A stretch of DNA of 64,000 nt, taken from the NCBI GenBank assembly GCA_020250175.1, contig JADCEN010000013.1, positions 220,426-284,425 of the forward strand. Direction: 5' to 3'. The DNA comes from Rhodobacter sp. Its GTDB lineage: Bacteria; Pseudomonadota; Alphaproteobacteria; Rhodobacterales; Rhodobacteraceae. Below, one piece after another: positions 51,932 to 62,049 of this stretch. The notes below the pieces were generated by a model. It was given only the letters and a program-made list of their open reading frames with translations. It made no database searches and had not been told where the DNA came from. Both the position numbers and the translations under genes were made by a program. Each line of letters starts with the position of its first letter. Position 1 is the stretch's first letter.

Positions 51932-52131
51932 TTTTCTTGGCGGATGTGACAAGCGTCAAGTCGGGGCACTGCCCAGACGGCCGCGCCTGCCTGCCCCATG
52001 GCAGGCGCGTTCCGCGCCCGCTCAGGCAGGCGCGGCCTGATTTACCAATATCATCCCAAGACCACCCCACCTTGCCCTGCGGCTTGCGCCTTCGGGCGTT
52101 GGGCCGGGTCACGCTCCACTGGAGCGTGACC
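51932..52131 (+). repeat. Single copy of the hairpin repeat family (copy E)
   Basis: About 200 bases between the tandem repeats and the mocA-like gene match, in inverted orientation, the segment 58438-58637. Shared tracts include TTTTCTTG-CGGAT, GCGTCAAGTCGGGGCACTGCC, CTGCCCC-TGGCAGGCGCGTT, GATTTAC and CCTTGCC. The end is a hairpin, GGTCACGCTCC-ACT-GGAGCGTGACC (52107-52131). Together with 51867-51931 and 52132-52229, this gap holds no credible gene. Confidence 0.8.
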
Positions 52132-52229
52132 TTATCGGTCCGGGCGCACGCACTGCTCATGATCCATTTGGCTGCCTCGCGGGCATCGCATCCCGCACCC
52201 ATCCGATCATCCAGCGGTCGTTCGCCCCG

Positions 52230-52832
52230 ATGACACCCCCCGCACTCCTGCTGCTGGCCGCCGGATCATCATCCCGGATGCGCGGGGCGGACAAGCTGAT
52301 GGAGCCGGTCGAAGGGGTTCCGCTGCTGCTGCGGCAGGCGCGGGTTGCGCTGGGCACGGGGGTATCGGTGATCGTGACCCTGCCCACAGACCGGCCCGCG
52401 CGCGGGGCGGCCTTGGCGGGGCTTGATCTGGTGACGGTGCCGGTGCCCGATGCGGCGCTGGGCCTTTCGGCATCGATCCGGGCGGGGGTGCGGGCGGCGA
52501 GGGCGCGCCCGGTGCTGGTTCTGCTGGCTGACCTGCCAGAGATCACGACCGATGACCTTTCCCTGCTGCTGGCCCGCCATGCCGTGGCACCTGACCTGAT
52601 CCTGCGCGCCACGGCGGCAGATGCCACGCCCGGCCACCCGGTATTGTTCCCGGAATGGGCGCTGCCCGGTCTGGCCGCCCTGACCGGCGACAGCGGTGCG
52701 CGGGATCTGTTGCGACAGCACCGGGACAGGACAGAATTCATCGCCCTGCCCGCGCGCCATGCCGTCACCGATCTTGATACGCCGGAAGACTGGGCCGCGT
52801 GGCGTGCGGCGCGGGGTTGCCACCAAGTGTAA
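52230..52832 (+). CDS. MocA/MobA-like nucleotidyltransferase
   Basis: A 200-residue nucleotidyltransferase of the molybdenum cofactor cytidylyltransferase (MocA) type. It opens with the NTP-binding LLLAAGSSSRMRGADKLM, followed by SASIRAGVRAA and VLVLLADLPEITTDD, where the acidic metal site lies. It would attach CMP (or GMP) to molybdopterin. It may alternatively belong to a related NTP transferase group. No xanthine dehydrogenase genes lie nearby. It is preceded by the repeat region. Confidence 0.83.
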   Translation: MTPPALLLLAAGSSSRMRGADKLMEPVEGVPLLLRQARVALGTGVSVIVTLPTDRPARGAALAGLDLVTVPVPDAALGLSASIRAGVRAARARPVLVLLADLPEITTDDLSLLLARHAVAPDLILRATAADATPGHPVLFPEWALPGLAALTGDSGARDLLRQHRDRTEFIALPARHAVTDLDTPEDWAAWRAARGCHQV

Positions 52833-52875
52833 GGGCCGATACCCAAAGGGTCGCCCTGCGGGAACGGCCAGCCCT

Positions 52876-52959
52876 TGGTGCCCGAGGTCGGACTCGAACC
52901 GACACGCCTTGCGGCGGGGGATTTTGAGTCCCCTGCGTCTACCATTTCACCACTCGGGC
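52876..52959 (-). tRNA. tRNA-Leu (anticodon CAA)
   Basis: On the minus strand the acceptor arms GCCCGAG / CTCGGGC pair, followed by discriminator A and an encoded CCA (52876-52878). The D arm has TGGTGAAATGGTAGACGC. The anticodon stem GGGGA / TCCCC encloses CTCAAAA, giving anticodon CAA. A long variable arm (CGCCGCAAGGCG) and TTCGAGTC confirm a class II leucine tRNA. Confidence 0.96.
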
Positions 52960-53066
52960 CACAGGGATGCGGTGTAATCGCCCCGCAGCGCCGCGTCAAT
53001 GGCGGGCCTCTTTCGCTGTGCCCCGCACTGCCTTAAGGTCCGCATCGCACGAAAAGGATCAGGCAC

Positions 53067-53534
53067 ATGGCACAGCGTACCCGTTTGATCATTCTGGCGA
53101 TGGCCGGATCGCTGGCGATGCTGGCGGGGGCCTTTGCCTTTCAATACATCGGCGGCCTCGCCCCGTGCCATCTGTGCCTGCTGCAACGCTGGCCCCATGC
53201 GGCGGCCGTCGGGATCGGCCTTCTGGCGCTGGCCATTCCGGGCCGGCTTCTGCCGCTGGCCGGGGCCGCAGCGGCCCTGACCACGGCCGGGATCGGGCTG
53301 TATCACACCGGCGTCGAACGGCTGTGGTGGGCAGGCCCCACATCATGCTCGGCCGGGTCGATTGCCGGGATTGACGTGAAGGACCTGCTTGATCCAACCA
53401 TTGTGGTGGCACCGGTGGTGCGCTGTGACGAGGTCGCCTGGCAAATGCTTGGCCTGTCGATGGCGTCATGGAATGGTGTGGTGTCGCTGGGTCTGATGCT
53501 GATCTGGCTTCTGGCGGCGCGCAGCCGCAGCTGA
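53067..53534 (+). CDS. dsbB: Disulfide bond formation protein B
   Basis: A 155-residue inner-membrane protein with four hydrophobic segments that reoxidises DsbA and passes electrons to quinone. The first periplasmic cysteine pair is CHLC (Cys34, Cys37) in GGLAPCHLCLLQRWPH. The second pair is formed by cysteines near TSCSAG (about residue 93) and VVRCDEV (about 119). The ribosome site AAGGATCAGG precedes the ATG. It is followed after 16 bases by the arginase gene. Confidence 0.92.
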   Translation: MAQRTRLIILAMAGSLAMLAGAFAFQYIGGLAPCHLCLLQRWPHAAAVGIGLLALAIPGRLLPLAGAAAALTTAGIGLYHTGVERLWWAGPTSCSAGSIAGIDVKDLLDPTIVVAPVVRCDEVAWQMLGLSMASWNGVVSLGLMLIWLLAARSRS

Positions 53535-53550
53535 GGAAAGGAAACGGCAG

Positions 53551-54474
53551 ATGACCCATTGCATCCTGATCGGGGCCCCGGTCGACTCTGGCCAGCAGTG
53601 CCCGGGCTGCCTGATGGGACCTTCGGCCTATCGGGTGGCGGGGCTGGCACAGGCCTTGCGCGAGCTTGGTCACAGCGTGGAAGACCATGGCGACCTTGCC
53701 CCCGGCCCCCTGCCCGATGTCACGCCCGAAAACCCGCTGGTCCATTGCCTGCCCGAAACGCTGGCCTGGATGCAGGTGCTGAAGGCTGCCACCGGCCAGG
53801 CCGTGGCACAAGGCATGCCGATCCTGCTTGGCGGCGACCATTCGCTGGCCCTGGGCAGCATCGCCGGGGTTGCCGCGCATGCCGAAGCTGCGGGTCGCCC
53901 GCTGTTCCTGCTGTGGCTGGATGCCCATTCCGATTTCCACACCCCGGTGACGACTACATCGGGAAATCTGCACGGCACACCGGTGGCCTATATCGCGGGC
54001 CGGTCAGGCTTTGCCGGGTTTCCGCCCTTTCCCGCCCCGCTTCCGGCTGACCGCATCTGCCTTTATGGGATCCGGTCCGTCGATCCGGCGGAACATGCCG
54101 CATTGCTGCAGCATGACATCGCCATGAAGGACATGCGGGTGCTGGATGAATTCGGCATTGTCGCGCCGTTGCGCGCCTTTCTGGACCGCGTCCGGGCCGC
54201 GAACGGCCTGCTGCATGTATCGCTGGATGTCGATTTTCTGGATCCGTCCATCGCCCCTGCCGTCGGCACCACGGTGCCGGGCGGCACGACCTTTCGCGAG
54301 GCGCATCTGGTCATGGAACTGCTGCACGACTCCGGCCTTGTCACATCACTGGATCTGGTGGAGCTGAACCCGTTCCTGGACGAGCGCGGGCGCACCGCGC
54401 GGTTGATGGTGGACCTTGTGGCAAGCCTCATGGGGCGCAAGGTGTTTGACCGCCCCACGCGCAGCTATGGGTGA
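53551..54474 (+). CDS. Arginase (ureohydrolase family)
   Basis: A 307-residue manganese ureohydrolase that probably hydrolyses arginine to ornithine and urea. The metal-binding motifs are GGDHSLALG, LWLDAHSDFHTP and VSLDVDFLDPSIAPAVGTTVPGG. The THCILIGAPVDSGQQCPGC start and its length fit the RocF-type arginase group better than agmatinase. It lies 16 bases after dsbB. Urease or ornithine genes are not in the window. Confidence 0.92.
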   Translation: MTHCILIGAPVDSGQQCPGCLMGPSAYRVAGLAQALRELGHSVEDHGDLAPGPLPDVTPENPLVHCLPETLAWMQVLKAATGQAVAQGMPILLGGDHSLALGSIAGVAAHAEAAGRPLFLLWLDAHSDFHTPVTTTSGNLHGTPVAYIAGRSGFAGFPPFPAPLPADRICLYGIRSVDPAEHAALLQHDIAMKDMRVLDEFGIVAPLRAFLDRVRAANGLLHVSLDVDFLDPSIAPAVGTTVPGGTTFREAHLVMELLHDSGLVTSLDLVELNPFLDERGRTARLMVDLVASLMGRKVFDRPTRSYG

Positions 54475-54509
54475 TTTCCGTTTCTGACAAAGCCCTGCAT
54501 CTGAACCGC

Positions 54510-54867
54510 AACAGGGTGCTGAAAAAGAAATCCGACCGCCTGCCTTGGGAAAATCGTCCCGATCCGTGGAAAGGGATTGCACCTTTGGGCGGGACCCGGA
54601 AACGCACTGCGTTTCCCCGCCCGTGCGAGACGGTTCCCGTAGATCGGCAGGTCCAAGCGCACCGCAGGCCAGCGCCCGACCCGGCGGGCGAGAAGCGCCC
54701 GCCGGGGGCGGGGCGGGCGCTGGCCGGGGGCTTTGGCCCCCGGCGGGCCAAGGATCAGCGTGGCGCTGTGGCAGGGGCGATGGCCCCTGCCAGGATGCGC
54801 AGGGGGAAGAGTTTCCCGCTTATCGGTCAGGCAGCCCATGCGACCGGCACTTTTTCAGCAGCCTGTT
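54510..54867. mobile_element. MITE-like element, copy C (best preserved)
   Basis: The gap after the arginase gene holds a 358-base non-coding element. Its ends are inverted repeats, AACAGGGTGCTGAAAAAG (54510-54527) and CTTTTTCAGCAGCCTGTT (54850-54867), matching at 17 of 18 positions. Internal hairpins are GGAAACGCA / TGCGTTTCC, GCCAGCGCCC / GGGCGCTGGC with an inner GGCGGGCG / CGCCCGCC, GCCGGGGGC / GCCCCCGGC and GGCAGGGGCGATGGCCCCTGCC. No transposase is encoded. The flanks show no clear target duplication. It is inverted relative to copies A and B. Confidence 0.78.
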
Positions 54868-54886
54868 AAGGTCTCAGGCGGCCCGG

Positions 54887-55162
54887 CTAGTGCAGGCGGA
54901 ACTCTCCCACCATATTGCGCCACTCACCCGGTGCGATCAGCTTGCGATGGGTGAATCGCACCGAATGCAGCGGGCCTTCGATTTGCTCCTGCCAGAACCC
55001 GATGAACTTGAAAAGCTGCGGATAGTCTGGTGCCAGATCATAGTCCTGCCATACGAAGCTGTTGATCACATTGCGATAATCCGGAATCCGGTAGAAGAGC
55101 TCGGCCGTGGTCAACCCGTATCCCTTCAACATCAGCCGGGTCTCCTGTTCATGCATGGTCAT
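54887..55162 (-). CDS. Usg family protein
   Basis: A 91-residue protein of the Usg family. It has ETRLMLKGYGLTTAELFYRIPDY, FVWQDYDLAPDYPQLFKFIGFW and a C-terminal SVRFTHRKLI. The ATG at 55162 fits the family length; the frame to 55255 has no support. Function is unknown. It is divergent from gyrA with a 185-base intergenic region. Confidence 0.9.
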   Translation of the reverse strand: MTMHEQETRLMLKGYGLTTAELFYRIPDYRNVINSFVWQDYDLAPDYPQLFKFIGFWQEQIEGPLHSVRFTHRKLIAPGEWRNMVGEFRLH

Positions 55163-55347
55163 GCCCCTGTCGCTTCTTCTTGCCCGGATGTTGCCACAGC
55201 CGACATAATTTTCAATTAAAACAGTCTGTTGGCACTGCACTGCCGCGGCTGCCAAGGCAGGCGGACACCCGGCATTGCACCCCGCATCCGCGATGGGCTA
55301 TAGTGCCGGATACAAGATGTAGCGGATTTGCATGAAAGAGCGGCCTC

Positions 55348-58071
55348 GTGACCGACACCCCAGAAGAGACGGAAAATGCAGGCGAAACCCCGGATCGCCC
55401 TGCCTATCATGGACCGCAGGTTTCCGTCGCCGAGGAGATGAAGACAGCCTACCTTGATTACGCGATGAGCGTGATCGTCAGCCGGGCCATCCCGGACCTG
55501 CGCGACGGGCTGAAACCGGTGCATCGCCGCGTGCTGTTCGCGATGCACGAAACCGGCAACACGCATGACAAATCCTACCGCAAGTCGGCGCGCCCCGTGG
55601 GCGACACCATGGGCAAGTACCATCCGCATGGCGATGCCTCGATCTATGATGCGCTGGTGCGGATGGCGCAGCCCTTTTCGATGTCGCTCCGGCTTCTGGA
55701 CGGTCAGGGCAACTTCGGCTCCATGGATGGCGATAACGCTGCCGCCATGCGCTATACCGAAGTGCGGATGGACAGGCCTGCGGCCTTCCTTCTGGCCGAT
55801 ATTGACAAGGAAACCGTTGATTTTCAGGACAATTATGATGGCAAGGACCGCGAGCCGACGGTCCTGCCCGCCCGGTTTCCCAATATGCTGGTCAACGGGG
55901 CCAGCGGCATCGCCGTGGGCATGGCCACGAACATTCCGCCCCACAATCTGGGCGAGGTGATCGATGCGGCGCTTGCGCTGATTGCCGATCCGGATCTGTC
56001 CACCGAAGCGCTGATCGACATCATCCCGGCCCCGGATTTTCCGACGGGCGGCCTGATTCTGGGCCGGTCGGGGGCGCGCCGGGCCTATATGGAAGGGCGC
56101 GGCAGCGTCATCATCCGCGCCAGGACCCGGATCGAGGAAATCCGCAAGGACCGCCATGCGATCATTGTGGACGAGGTGCCCTATCAGGTGAACAAGGCCG
56201 CGATGATCGAAAAGATCGCCGACATGGTCCGCGAAAAGAAGATCGAAGGCATCGCCCATGTGCAGGACGAATCCGACCGGATCGGCGTGCGCGTGGTGAT
56301 CGAACTCAAGCGCGATGCGACGGCGGATGTGGTGCTGAACCAGCTTTGGCGCTTTACGCCGATGCAGACCTCGTTCGGTTGCAACATGCTGGCGCTGAAC
56401 GGCGGGCGGCCCGAACAATTGACCCTGCGCGATTTCCTGACGCATTTCATCACCTTCCGCGAGGAAGTGGTGGCGCGCCGCACGGCCTTTGAACTGCGCA
56501 AGGCGCGCGAACGCAGCCATGTGCTGTGCGGGCTGGCGGTGGCGGTTTCCAACGTGGATGAGGTGGTGGCCACCATCCGCGCTTCTGCCGATCCGGCAGA
56601 GGCGCGCGAGCGGCTGATGACCCGCCGCTGGCCGGTGGCCGAGATTGCCGAATACATCCGTCTGATCGACGACCCCGGCCATACCGTGAACGCAGACGGC
56701 ACCTACAACCTGTCGGAGGTTCAGGCCCGCGCCATTCTGGAGCTGCGCCTGCAGCGCCTGACAGCCCTTGGCGTGGCCGAAGTGACGGATGAGTTGCAGG
56801 AACTGGCGGCAAAGATCCGCGACTATCTGGCAATCCTTGGCTCCCGCGAGCGGATCATGGCGATCATCTCGGCCGAACTGGCCGAGGTGAAGGCGCTGTT
56901 TGCGGTGCCGCGGCGGACCGAGATCGTCGACTGGTCCGGCGACATGGAAGACGAAGACCTGATCGAACGCGAAGACATGGTCGTGACGATCACCTCCGGT
57001 GGCTACATCAAGCGCACGCCCCTGGCCGAATTCCGCGCCCAGCGGCGCGGCGGCAAGGGCCTGTCGTCGATGTCCACCAAGGAAGACGATGTCGTCACCA
57101 CGCTGTTCGTGGCCAATACCCATACGCCGCTTCTGTTCTTCACCACCGATGGCATGGTCTACAAGCTGAAGACCTGGCGCCTGCCGCTGGCGGGCCGGCA
57201 GGCCAAGGGCAAGGCCATCGTCAACATCCTGTCGGTGGAAACCGGCGTCTCGATTGCCGCCATCATGCCGGTGGACGTACCGGAAAAGGATTGGGACAAC
57301 CTGCAGATCGTGTTTGCCACCTCGGACGGGGATGTGCGGCGCAACGCCCTGTCGGATTTCACCAATGTCATGCGCAACGGCAAGATCGCCATGAAACTGC
57401 CCGAAGGCGTGCTGCTGGTGAATGCGCGCATCTGCGATGAAACCGATGACGTGATGCTGGTCACCGCCCTTGGCCGGGCGATCCGCTTTCCTACAACGGA
57501 TGTGCGCGTGTTCAAGGGCCGCGATTCCACCGGGGTGCGCGGCGTGCGCCTGTCGGACGGGGACCGGGTGGTGTCGATGTCGGTGATCCGCCATTTCGAA
57601 GCCTCGCCCGATGAACGGGCGGCCTATCTCAAGATGCGTCGCGCCCAGGAAGGCGCGCTCGATGACGGGGCCGAGGCGGATGAGGATGAAGAGGCCGTCG
57701 AAGCCGGGCAACTGTCGCTGGACCGTTTTGCCGAAATGTCGGCGGCCGAGGATTTGATCCTGACCATCACCGCCAGCGGGATGGGCAAGCTGTCGTCCTC
57801 GCACGATTATCCGGTGCGCGGGCGCGGGGGCCAGGGGGTCAAGGCGATGTCGGCGGGGTCGCGCGGCGGCAGGCTGATCGCCTGTTTCCCGGTGGACCGC
57901 AGCGATCAGGTTATGCTTGCCACCTCGACCGGCCAGTCGATCCGCTGCCCGGTGGAAGGCATCTCGTTCCGGTCACGCTCGGCCGGTGGCGTCAGGGTGT
58001 TCGACACCGGCGCGGGCGAAGAGGTGGTGTCGGTCGCGCGCATCGCCGATCAGGCCGACGACGAGGCGTGA
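55348..58071 (+). CDS. gyrA: DNA gyrase subunit A
   Basis: GyrA cuts and rejoins DNA to introduce negative supercoils with GyrB. The 907-residue product has the breakage-reunion domain, with the active Tyr136 in [11 protein letters not shown], and the C-terminal beta-pinwheel with the GyrA box QRRGGKG. The quinolone-determining loop is [10 protein letters not shown]: Ala97 stands at the E. coli Ser83 position and Asp101 at Asp87. The start is a GTG at 55348. Its stop overlaps the next gene by GTGA. Confidence 0.98.
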   Translation: MTDTPEETENAGETPDRPAYHGPQVSVAEEMKTAYLDYAMSVIVSRAIPDLRDGLKPVHRRVLFAMHETGNTHDKSYRKSARPVGDTMGKYHPHGDASIYDALVRMAQPFSMSLRLLDGQGNFGSMDGDNAAAMRYTEVRMDRPAAFLLADIDKETVDFQDNYDGKDREPTVLPARFPNMLVNGASGIAVGMATNIPPHNLGEVIDAALALIADPDLSTEALIDIIPAPDFPTGGLILGRSGARRAYMEGRGSVIIRARTRIEEIRKDRHAIIVDEVPYQVNKAAMIEKIADMVREKKIEGIAHVQDESDRIGVRVVIELKRDATADVVLNQLWRFTPMQTSFGCNMLALNGGRPEQLTLRDFLTHFITFREEVVARRTAFELRKARERSHVLCGLAVAVSNVDEVVATIRASADPAEARERLMTRRWPVAEIAEYIRLIDDPGHTVNADGTYNLSEVQARAILELRLQRLTALGVAEVTDELQELAAKIRDYLAILGSRERIMAIISAELAEVKALFAVPRRTEIVDWSGDMEDEDLIEREDMVVTITSGGYIKRTPLAEFRAQRRGGKGLSSMSTKEDDVVTTLFVANTHTPLLFFTTDGMVYKLKTWRLPLAGRQAKGKAIVNILSVETGVSIAAIMPVDVPEKDWDNLQIVFATSDGDVRRNALSDFTNVMRNGKIAMKLPEGVLLVNARICDETDDVMLVTALGRAIRFPTTDVRVFKGRDSTGVRGVRLSDGDRVVSMSVIRHFEASPDERAAYLKMRRAQEGALDDGAEADEDEEAVEAGQLSLDRFAEMSAAEDLILTITASGMGKLSSSHDYPVRGRGGQGVKAMSAGSRGGRLIACFPVDRSDQVMLATSTGQSIRCPVEGISFRSRSAGGVRVFDTGAGEEVVSVARIADQADDEA

Positions 58072-58415
58072 CGCTGCTGGCGGCACTGGCGGCGGAACTC
58101 GATATGCTCGCCCGGCGCGGGGAAACGATCGGCTATGGCGAGCTTGCCCGCAGGCTCGCCGTGCCGGGGCCGGGCAGTATCGCCACGCTGACCCGGGCGC
58201 TGGAAGCGCTGATGGCCGAAGACGCCGCAGCGGGCCGCCCCTTCCGCGCCGCCCTGTGCGAAGGCAAGCTGCGCGGCGGTCTTCCCGCACCGGGTTTTTT
58301 TGAAGCGGCCCAGCGGCTTGGGCGGTTCTTCGCAGCCGTGGATGGGCCGGGGGCAGAGGCGTTTGTGGCCTGCGAGCGTAGGGCGCTGTTCGCCAGCTAT
58401 TCAGAGCACTCGTAA
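58068..58415 (+). CDS. Small conserved protein coupled to gyrA
   Basis: A 115-residue soluble protein from a GTG that overlaps the gyrA stop (GTGA). It has an amphipathic helical start ([35 protein letters not shown] in two helices, resembling a winged-helix) and a [23 protein letters not shown] motif. I did not recognise a named function. Co-translation with gyrase is clear from the overlap. The copy F hairpin repeat begins 22 bases after its stop. Confidence 0.78.
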   Translation: MTLLAALAAELDMLARRGETIGYGELARRLAVPGPGSIATLTRALEALMAEDAAAGRPFRAALCEGKLRGGLPAPGFFEAAQRLGRFFAAVDGPGAEAFVACERRALFASYSEHS

Positions 58416-58437
58416 TCAAGCGCCAGAGGACCCGAAA

Positions 58438-58637
58438 GCAAACGTCCAGTGGACGTTTGCCGGGTCCGATTGCCGAAGGCTGCTGCGCCCGCAGGCAAGG
58501 GGCTATCCACGCGACTGACGCTTGTAAATCCGGCCGCGTCTGCCTGGGCGGGCGCGGTAACGCGCCTGCCAAGGGGCAGGCTGGCGCGGGCGTCGGGGCA
58601 GTGCCCCGACTTGACGCGGGTCAAATCCGTCAAGAAA
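58438..58637 (-). repeat. Single copy of the hairpin repeat family (copy F, inverted)
   Basis: The reverse complement of this segment parallels copy E at 51932-52131. It begins with the hairpin GCAAACGTCC-AGT-GGACGTTTGC (58438-58460). Further on are CAGGCAAGG, GTAAATC, CGCGCCTGCCAAGGGGCAG and GGGCAGTGCCCCGACTTGACGC. The terminal hairpin keeps the central TCCAGTGGA but has other stem bases than copy E, with both arms changed together. It fills most of the 318-base gap between the gyrA-linked gene and trmFO, in which no gene is seen. Confidence 0.8.
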
Positions 58638-58733
58638 ACACCCGCCCCAAACAAACTCCACGTAGTCTCCAGTCGTGATAAGGGATCTTGGCAGCCCCTT
58701 CCCCCATCCCAATCTATGCCGTAAACCCTGTCC

Positions 58734-60068
58734 ATGACGCGAACCTTGCACATCGTCGGCGGCGGGATGGCCGGATCGGAAGCCGCCTGGCAGGCCGCAA
58801 CCATGGGCGTGCCCGTGGTGATTCACGAAATGCGCCCCAAGGTCGGCACTTTCGCGCATCGCACCGGAAACTTCGCCGAGATGGTCTGTTCCAACTCGTT
58901 CCGATCAGACGATGACGAACGCAATGCGGTGGGCCTGCTGCATTGGGAAATGCGCGCGGCAGGCGGGCTGATCATGGAGCTGGCCATGGCACACCGCCTG
59001 CCGGCGGGGGGCGCGCTGGCCGTGGACCGCGATCCTTTCGCCGAAGCGGTGACGGCGCGGTTGCGGGCACATCCGCTTGTTTCCCTGACCTGTGAAGAGG
59101 TTACCGAACTTCCCTCAGACGGGAACTGGATCATCGCCACGGGTCCGCTGACCTCTGCCGCCCTGGGTCAGGCCATCCGCGCCGAAACCGGGGCCGAGGC
59201 GCTGGCCTTCTTTGACGCCATCGCCCCCATCGTCTATGCCGAAAGCGTGGATATGTCGGTGGCTTGGATGCAGTCGCGCTACGACAAGGGCGAAACGGCC
59301 GAGGAACAGACCGCCTACATGAACTGCCCGATGACAAAGGATCAGTACGAGGCCTTTATCGATGCCCTTCTGGCCGCCGAGAAGACAGAGTTCCACGACG
59401 GTGAAACGGCGGGCTATTTCGACGGCTGCCTGCCGATCGAGGTGATGGCCGAACGCGGCCGCGAGACCCTGCGCTTCGGCCCGATGAAGCCGGTCGGTCT
59501 GACCAATGCCCACAGGCCCGATCTGAAGCCTCATGCCGTCGTGCAGCTGCGCCGCGACAACAAGCTGGGCACACTTTACAACATCGTCGGCTTTCAGACC
59601 AAGATGAAATATGGCGCGCAACTCTCTGTTCTCAAAATGATCCCCGGCCTGCACAATGCGTCTTTTGCCCGGCTTGGCGGCATTCACCGCAATACCTTCC
59701 TGAACTCTCCCACGTTGCTGGACGGGCAGATGCGCCTGCGCTCGCGGCCCAACCTGCGCTTCGCGGGGCAGGTTACGGGCGTGGAAGGCTATGTCGAAAG
59801 TGCCGCGATGGGCCTGCTGGCGGGGCGCATGGCGGCTGCGGAAATTCTGGGCCATATTCTGCCGCCACCGCCGCCGGACACCGCGATGGGGGCCTTGGTC
59901 ACCCATATCACCGGCGGGGCCGAGGCGAAGACGTTCCAGCCGATGAACGTGAACTTCGGCCTGTTCCCGCCCATCGATGCCAGGGGGGGTCGTCGCGGCC
60001 GCAAGGACCGCTACAAGGCCTATACCGACCGCGCCAAGGCCGCCTTCACCGGCTGGCTGAATGGCTGA
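58734..60068 (+). CDS. trmFO: Methylenetetrahydrofolate-tRNA-(uracil-5-)-methyltransferase TrmFO
   Basis: TrmFO makes ribothymidine at tRNA position 54 using methylene-THF and FADH2. The 444-residue product begins with the FAD motif [16 protein letters not shown] (about residues 6-21). It continues with [30 protein letters not shown] and the tRNA and folate region containing [15 protein letters not shown] (a reactive Cys) and [16 protein letters not shown]. It overlaps the gluQ start by 8 bases. Confidence 0.97.
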   Translation: MTRTLHIVGGGMAGSEAAWQAATMGVPVVIHEMRPKVGTFAHRTGNFAEMVCSNSFRSDDDERNAVGLLHWEMRAAGGLIMELAMAHRLPAGGALAVDRDPFAEAVTARLRAHPLVSLTCEEVTELPSDGNWIIATGPLTSAALGQAIRAETGAEALAFFDAIAPIVYAESVDMSVAWMQSRYDKGETAEEQTAYMNCPMTKDQYEAFIDALLAAEKTEFHDGETAGYFDGCLPIEVMAERGRETLRFGPMKPVGLTNAHRPDLKPHAVVQLRRDNKLGTLYNIVGFQTKMKYGAQLSVLKMIPGLHNASFARLGGIHRNTFLNSPTLLDGQMRLRSRPNLRFAGQVTGVEGYVESAAMGLLAGRMAAAEILGHILPPPPPDTAMGALVTHITGGAEAKTFQPMNVNFGLFPPIDARGGRRGRKDRYKAYTDRAKAAFTGWLNG

Positions 60069-60909
60069 GCTGCGCACCCGCTTTGCGCCCTCGCCCACCG
60101 GCCCGCTGCATCTGGGCCATGCGTTTTCGGCCCTGACCGCCTTTGATCTGGCGCAATCCGCTGGCGGCACTTTCCTGCTGCGGATCGAGGATATCGACGC
60201 GGCCCGGTGCCGGCCGGAATGGGAGGCGGCGATCAGCACCGATCTGCGCTGGCTGGGCCTGACCTGGCGCGAACCGGTGATGCGCCAGTCAGACCGGATG
60301 GCGGCCTATGGTGCCGCCCTTGACCGTCTGGCCGCCATGGGCGTGCTTTACCCCTGCCGCTGCACGCGCGGGGATTTGCGCGCGGCCCTGTCTGCCCCGC
60401 AGGAAGGCGTGCCACCAGCGGGCCCGGACGGCCCGATCTATCCCGGCACCTGCCGCCCGCGGACCATGGCCGAGGCCGGACCGCAGGACGCCATCCGTCT
60501 GGACACGGCCCGCGCCGCCCGGATGACCGGGGACCTGCACTGGACCGAGCTTTGCGGCCCGCTGGCCGGCCCCCGGACCGCCCGCGCAAGCGCCCTTGCG
60601 GCAGAGGTGGGCGATGTGATCCTGGCGCGGCGCGACATCGGCACCTCGTACCACCTTGCGGTCACGGTCGATGACGCGGCACAGGGCATCACCCATGTCG
60701 TCCGGGGCGAAGACCTGGCACCTGCCACGGCGATCCACGTCCTGCTGCAACGCCTGCTGGGGCTGCCCACGCCCGCCTATCACCATCACCGCCTGATCCG
60801 CGATGCGGCAGGCAAGCGCCTGGCCAAGCGCGATGACGCCCGCGCCCTGTCGCTGTTTCGCGCCGATGGCGCAACGCCGGAAGATATCCGGCGGATGGTC
60901 GGGTTATAG
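60061..60909 (+). CDS. gluQ: Glutamyl-Q tRNA(Asp) synthetase
   Basis: GluQ is a truncated class I synthetase that adds glutamate to queuosine in tRNA-Asp. At 282 residues it lacks an anticodon-binding domain. [15 protein letters not shown] holds the HIGH-like site, CRCTRG with the later Y-x3-C (YPGTC) forms the zinc site, and KRLAKRD is the KMSKS-like loop. It overlaps trmFO upstream and hisI by 6 bases at its convergent 3' end. Confidence 0.93.
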   Translation: MAELRTRFAPSPTGPLHLGHAFSALTAFDLAQSAGGTFLLRIEDIDAARCRPEWEAAISTDLRWLGLTWREPVMRQSDRMAAYGAALDRLAAMGVLYPCRCTRGDLRAALSAPQEGVPPAGPDGPIYPGTCRPRTMAEAGPQDAIRLDTARAARMTGDLHWTELCGPLAGPRTARASALAAEVGDVILARRDIGTSYHLAVTVDDAAQGITHVVRGEDLAPATAIHVLLQRLLGLPTPAYHHHRLIRDAAGKRLAKRDDARALSLFRADGATPEDIRRMVGL

Positions 60910-61260
60910 CGGGGCCATGATCCCGACCTCGGTGCCGTCCTGCACCGCTGTGTAGAAGCAGGACTGCCGGTTGGTATGGCAGGCCGGACCGGTCTGTTCG
61001 ACCCGCAGCAGCAGCGCATCACGGTCACAATCGATGCGCAACTCCACCAGCCGCTGCACATGCCCCGAGCTGGCACCCTTGGCCCAGAGTTCCGCCCGCG
61101 AGCGCGACCAATAGGTCACCTGCCCCGTTTCCAGCGTCCGCGCCAGCGCGGCAGCGTTCATCCAGGCCAGCATCAGCACTTCGCCCGTCGCGTGATCCTG
61201 TGCAATCGCCGGGATCAACCCGCGCGAATCATACGCCAGGCTGGCGGGATCAAAGGTCAT
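60904..61260 (-). CDS. hisI: Phosphoribosyl-AMP cyclohydrolase
   Basis: HisI opens the adenine ring of PR-AMP in histidine synthesis. The 118-residue product has [22 protein letters not shown], then [18 protein letters not shown], and the metal site [21 protein letters not shown] with a later Cys in SCFY. The ATG at 61260 is preceded by AAGGAGCC; the frame to 61278 adds six residues without support. Confidence 0.97.
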   Translation of the reverse strand: MTFDPASLAYDSRGLIPAIAQDHATGEVLMLAWMNAAALARTLETGQVTYWSRSRAELWAKGASSGHVQRLVELRIDCDRDALLLRVEQTGPACHTNRQSCFYTAVQDGTEVGIMAPL

Positions 61261-61345
61261 CACCAGGCTCCTTTGCAAGGGTGCTCCGGCGGCCTATCTA
61301 TGGGCAATGACGGCGGCTGGAAAGCCTTTCGCGGGAACGGGACCG

Positions 61346-61795
61346 ATGAGCGACAGCGATCTGATCAAACTCTACTCGGGGCGGATTCTGCAACTGGCGG
61401 CCGATATTCCGCATCTGGGCCGCCTGCCCGCCCCCGAGGGCAGCGCCAAACGCCGCTCGCCGCTGTGCGGCTCGACCGTGACGGTGGATGTCACGATGGC
61501 GGATCACCAGGTGAAGGACTTTGCCCAGGACGTGAAGGCCTGCGCCCTGGGGCAGGCCGCCGCATCCGTGGTGGGCCGCGCCCTGCCGGGGCGCACGCGG
61601 GCCGAGGTGGAACGCGCCCGTGACGAGCTGCGCGCGATGCTGAAAGAGGCAGGTCCGGTCCCCTCTGCCCCCTTTGACGGGCTGGAGGTCCTGTTGCCTG
61701 CGCGCGGCTACAGGAACCGCCACGCCTCGATCCTGCTGGCGCTGGAAGCGGCGGCAGAGGCGATTGCGGCGGCGGAAAAGGCGGACAGCGCATAG
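61346..61795 (+). CDS. Iron-sulfur cluster assembly scaffold protein (NifU N-terminal type)
   Basis: A 149-residue protein of the IscU/NifU_N family. DLIKLYSGRILQLAADIPHLG opens it, then CGSTVTVDV and VKACALGQAAASVV carry two of the usual three scaffold cysteines. The third, normally in an HCS-type motif, is not seen, so cluster binding may differ from IscU. It lies alone between hisI and the foreign segment. The ATG at 61346 fits the family; the frame to 61307 is an extension. Confidence 0.88.
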   Translation: MSDSDLIKLYSGRILQLAADIPHLGRLPAPEGSAKRRSPLCGSTVTVDVTMADHQVKDFAQDVKACALGQAAASVVGRALPGRTRAEVERARDELRAMLKEAGPVPSAPFDGLEVLLPARGYRNRHASILLALEAAAEAIAAAEKADSA

Positions 61796-62049
61796 AAGGG
61801 TGACGAGGGTCCTCAAATCCGCAACATGCCGCAGCGAAGGGTTCTGCGCGCAAGAGGGTGGCACCTGATCAGGCGGCGGCCGAAAACCGGCGAATTGCGT
61901 CGCGCAACTCAATCCCCCCGATGTTCGCGGGCAGGCGGTTCGGGCCATCGGGCTTGCGCAATTTCTTTGCCGATTATATACTTAAGAAAGCAGATTGACG
62001 TGCGCGACGGCGAAAGTCAAGGTGGCGCAGGGTTTTCGAGTGTCGCCTG
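61796..62049. other. Junction between chromosome backbone and the right-hand foreign segment
   Basis: No gene is seen. Composition shifts from host-like GC-rich sequence to a mixed AT-richer stretch near 61970, where ATTATATACTTAAG occurs. No integrase, tRNA or clear direct repeat marks the edge. Confidence 0.35.

Noticed and set aside
51427..51952. Open frames on both strands through the 88-bp repeats
   Set aside because: 88 is not a multiple of 3, but GC-rich repeat sequence lacks stops; the frames only restate the repeat and continue out of genes.
52876..52959. tRNA-Leu as an attachment site for an island
   Set aside because: No integrase or repeated tRNA end was found near it and the flanking genes look like ordinary backbone.
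55216..57804. 862-codon minus-strand frame
   Set aside because: Shadow of gyrA; rich in His, Gly and Arg without any recognisable domain.
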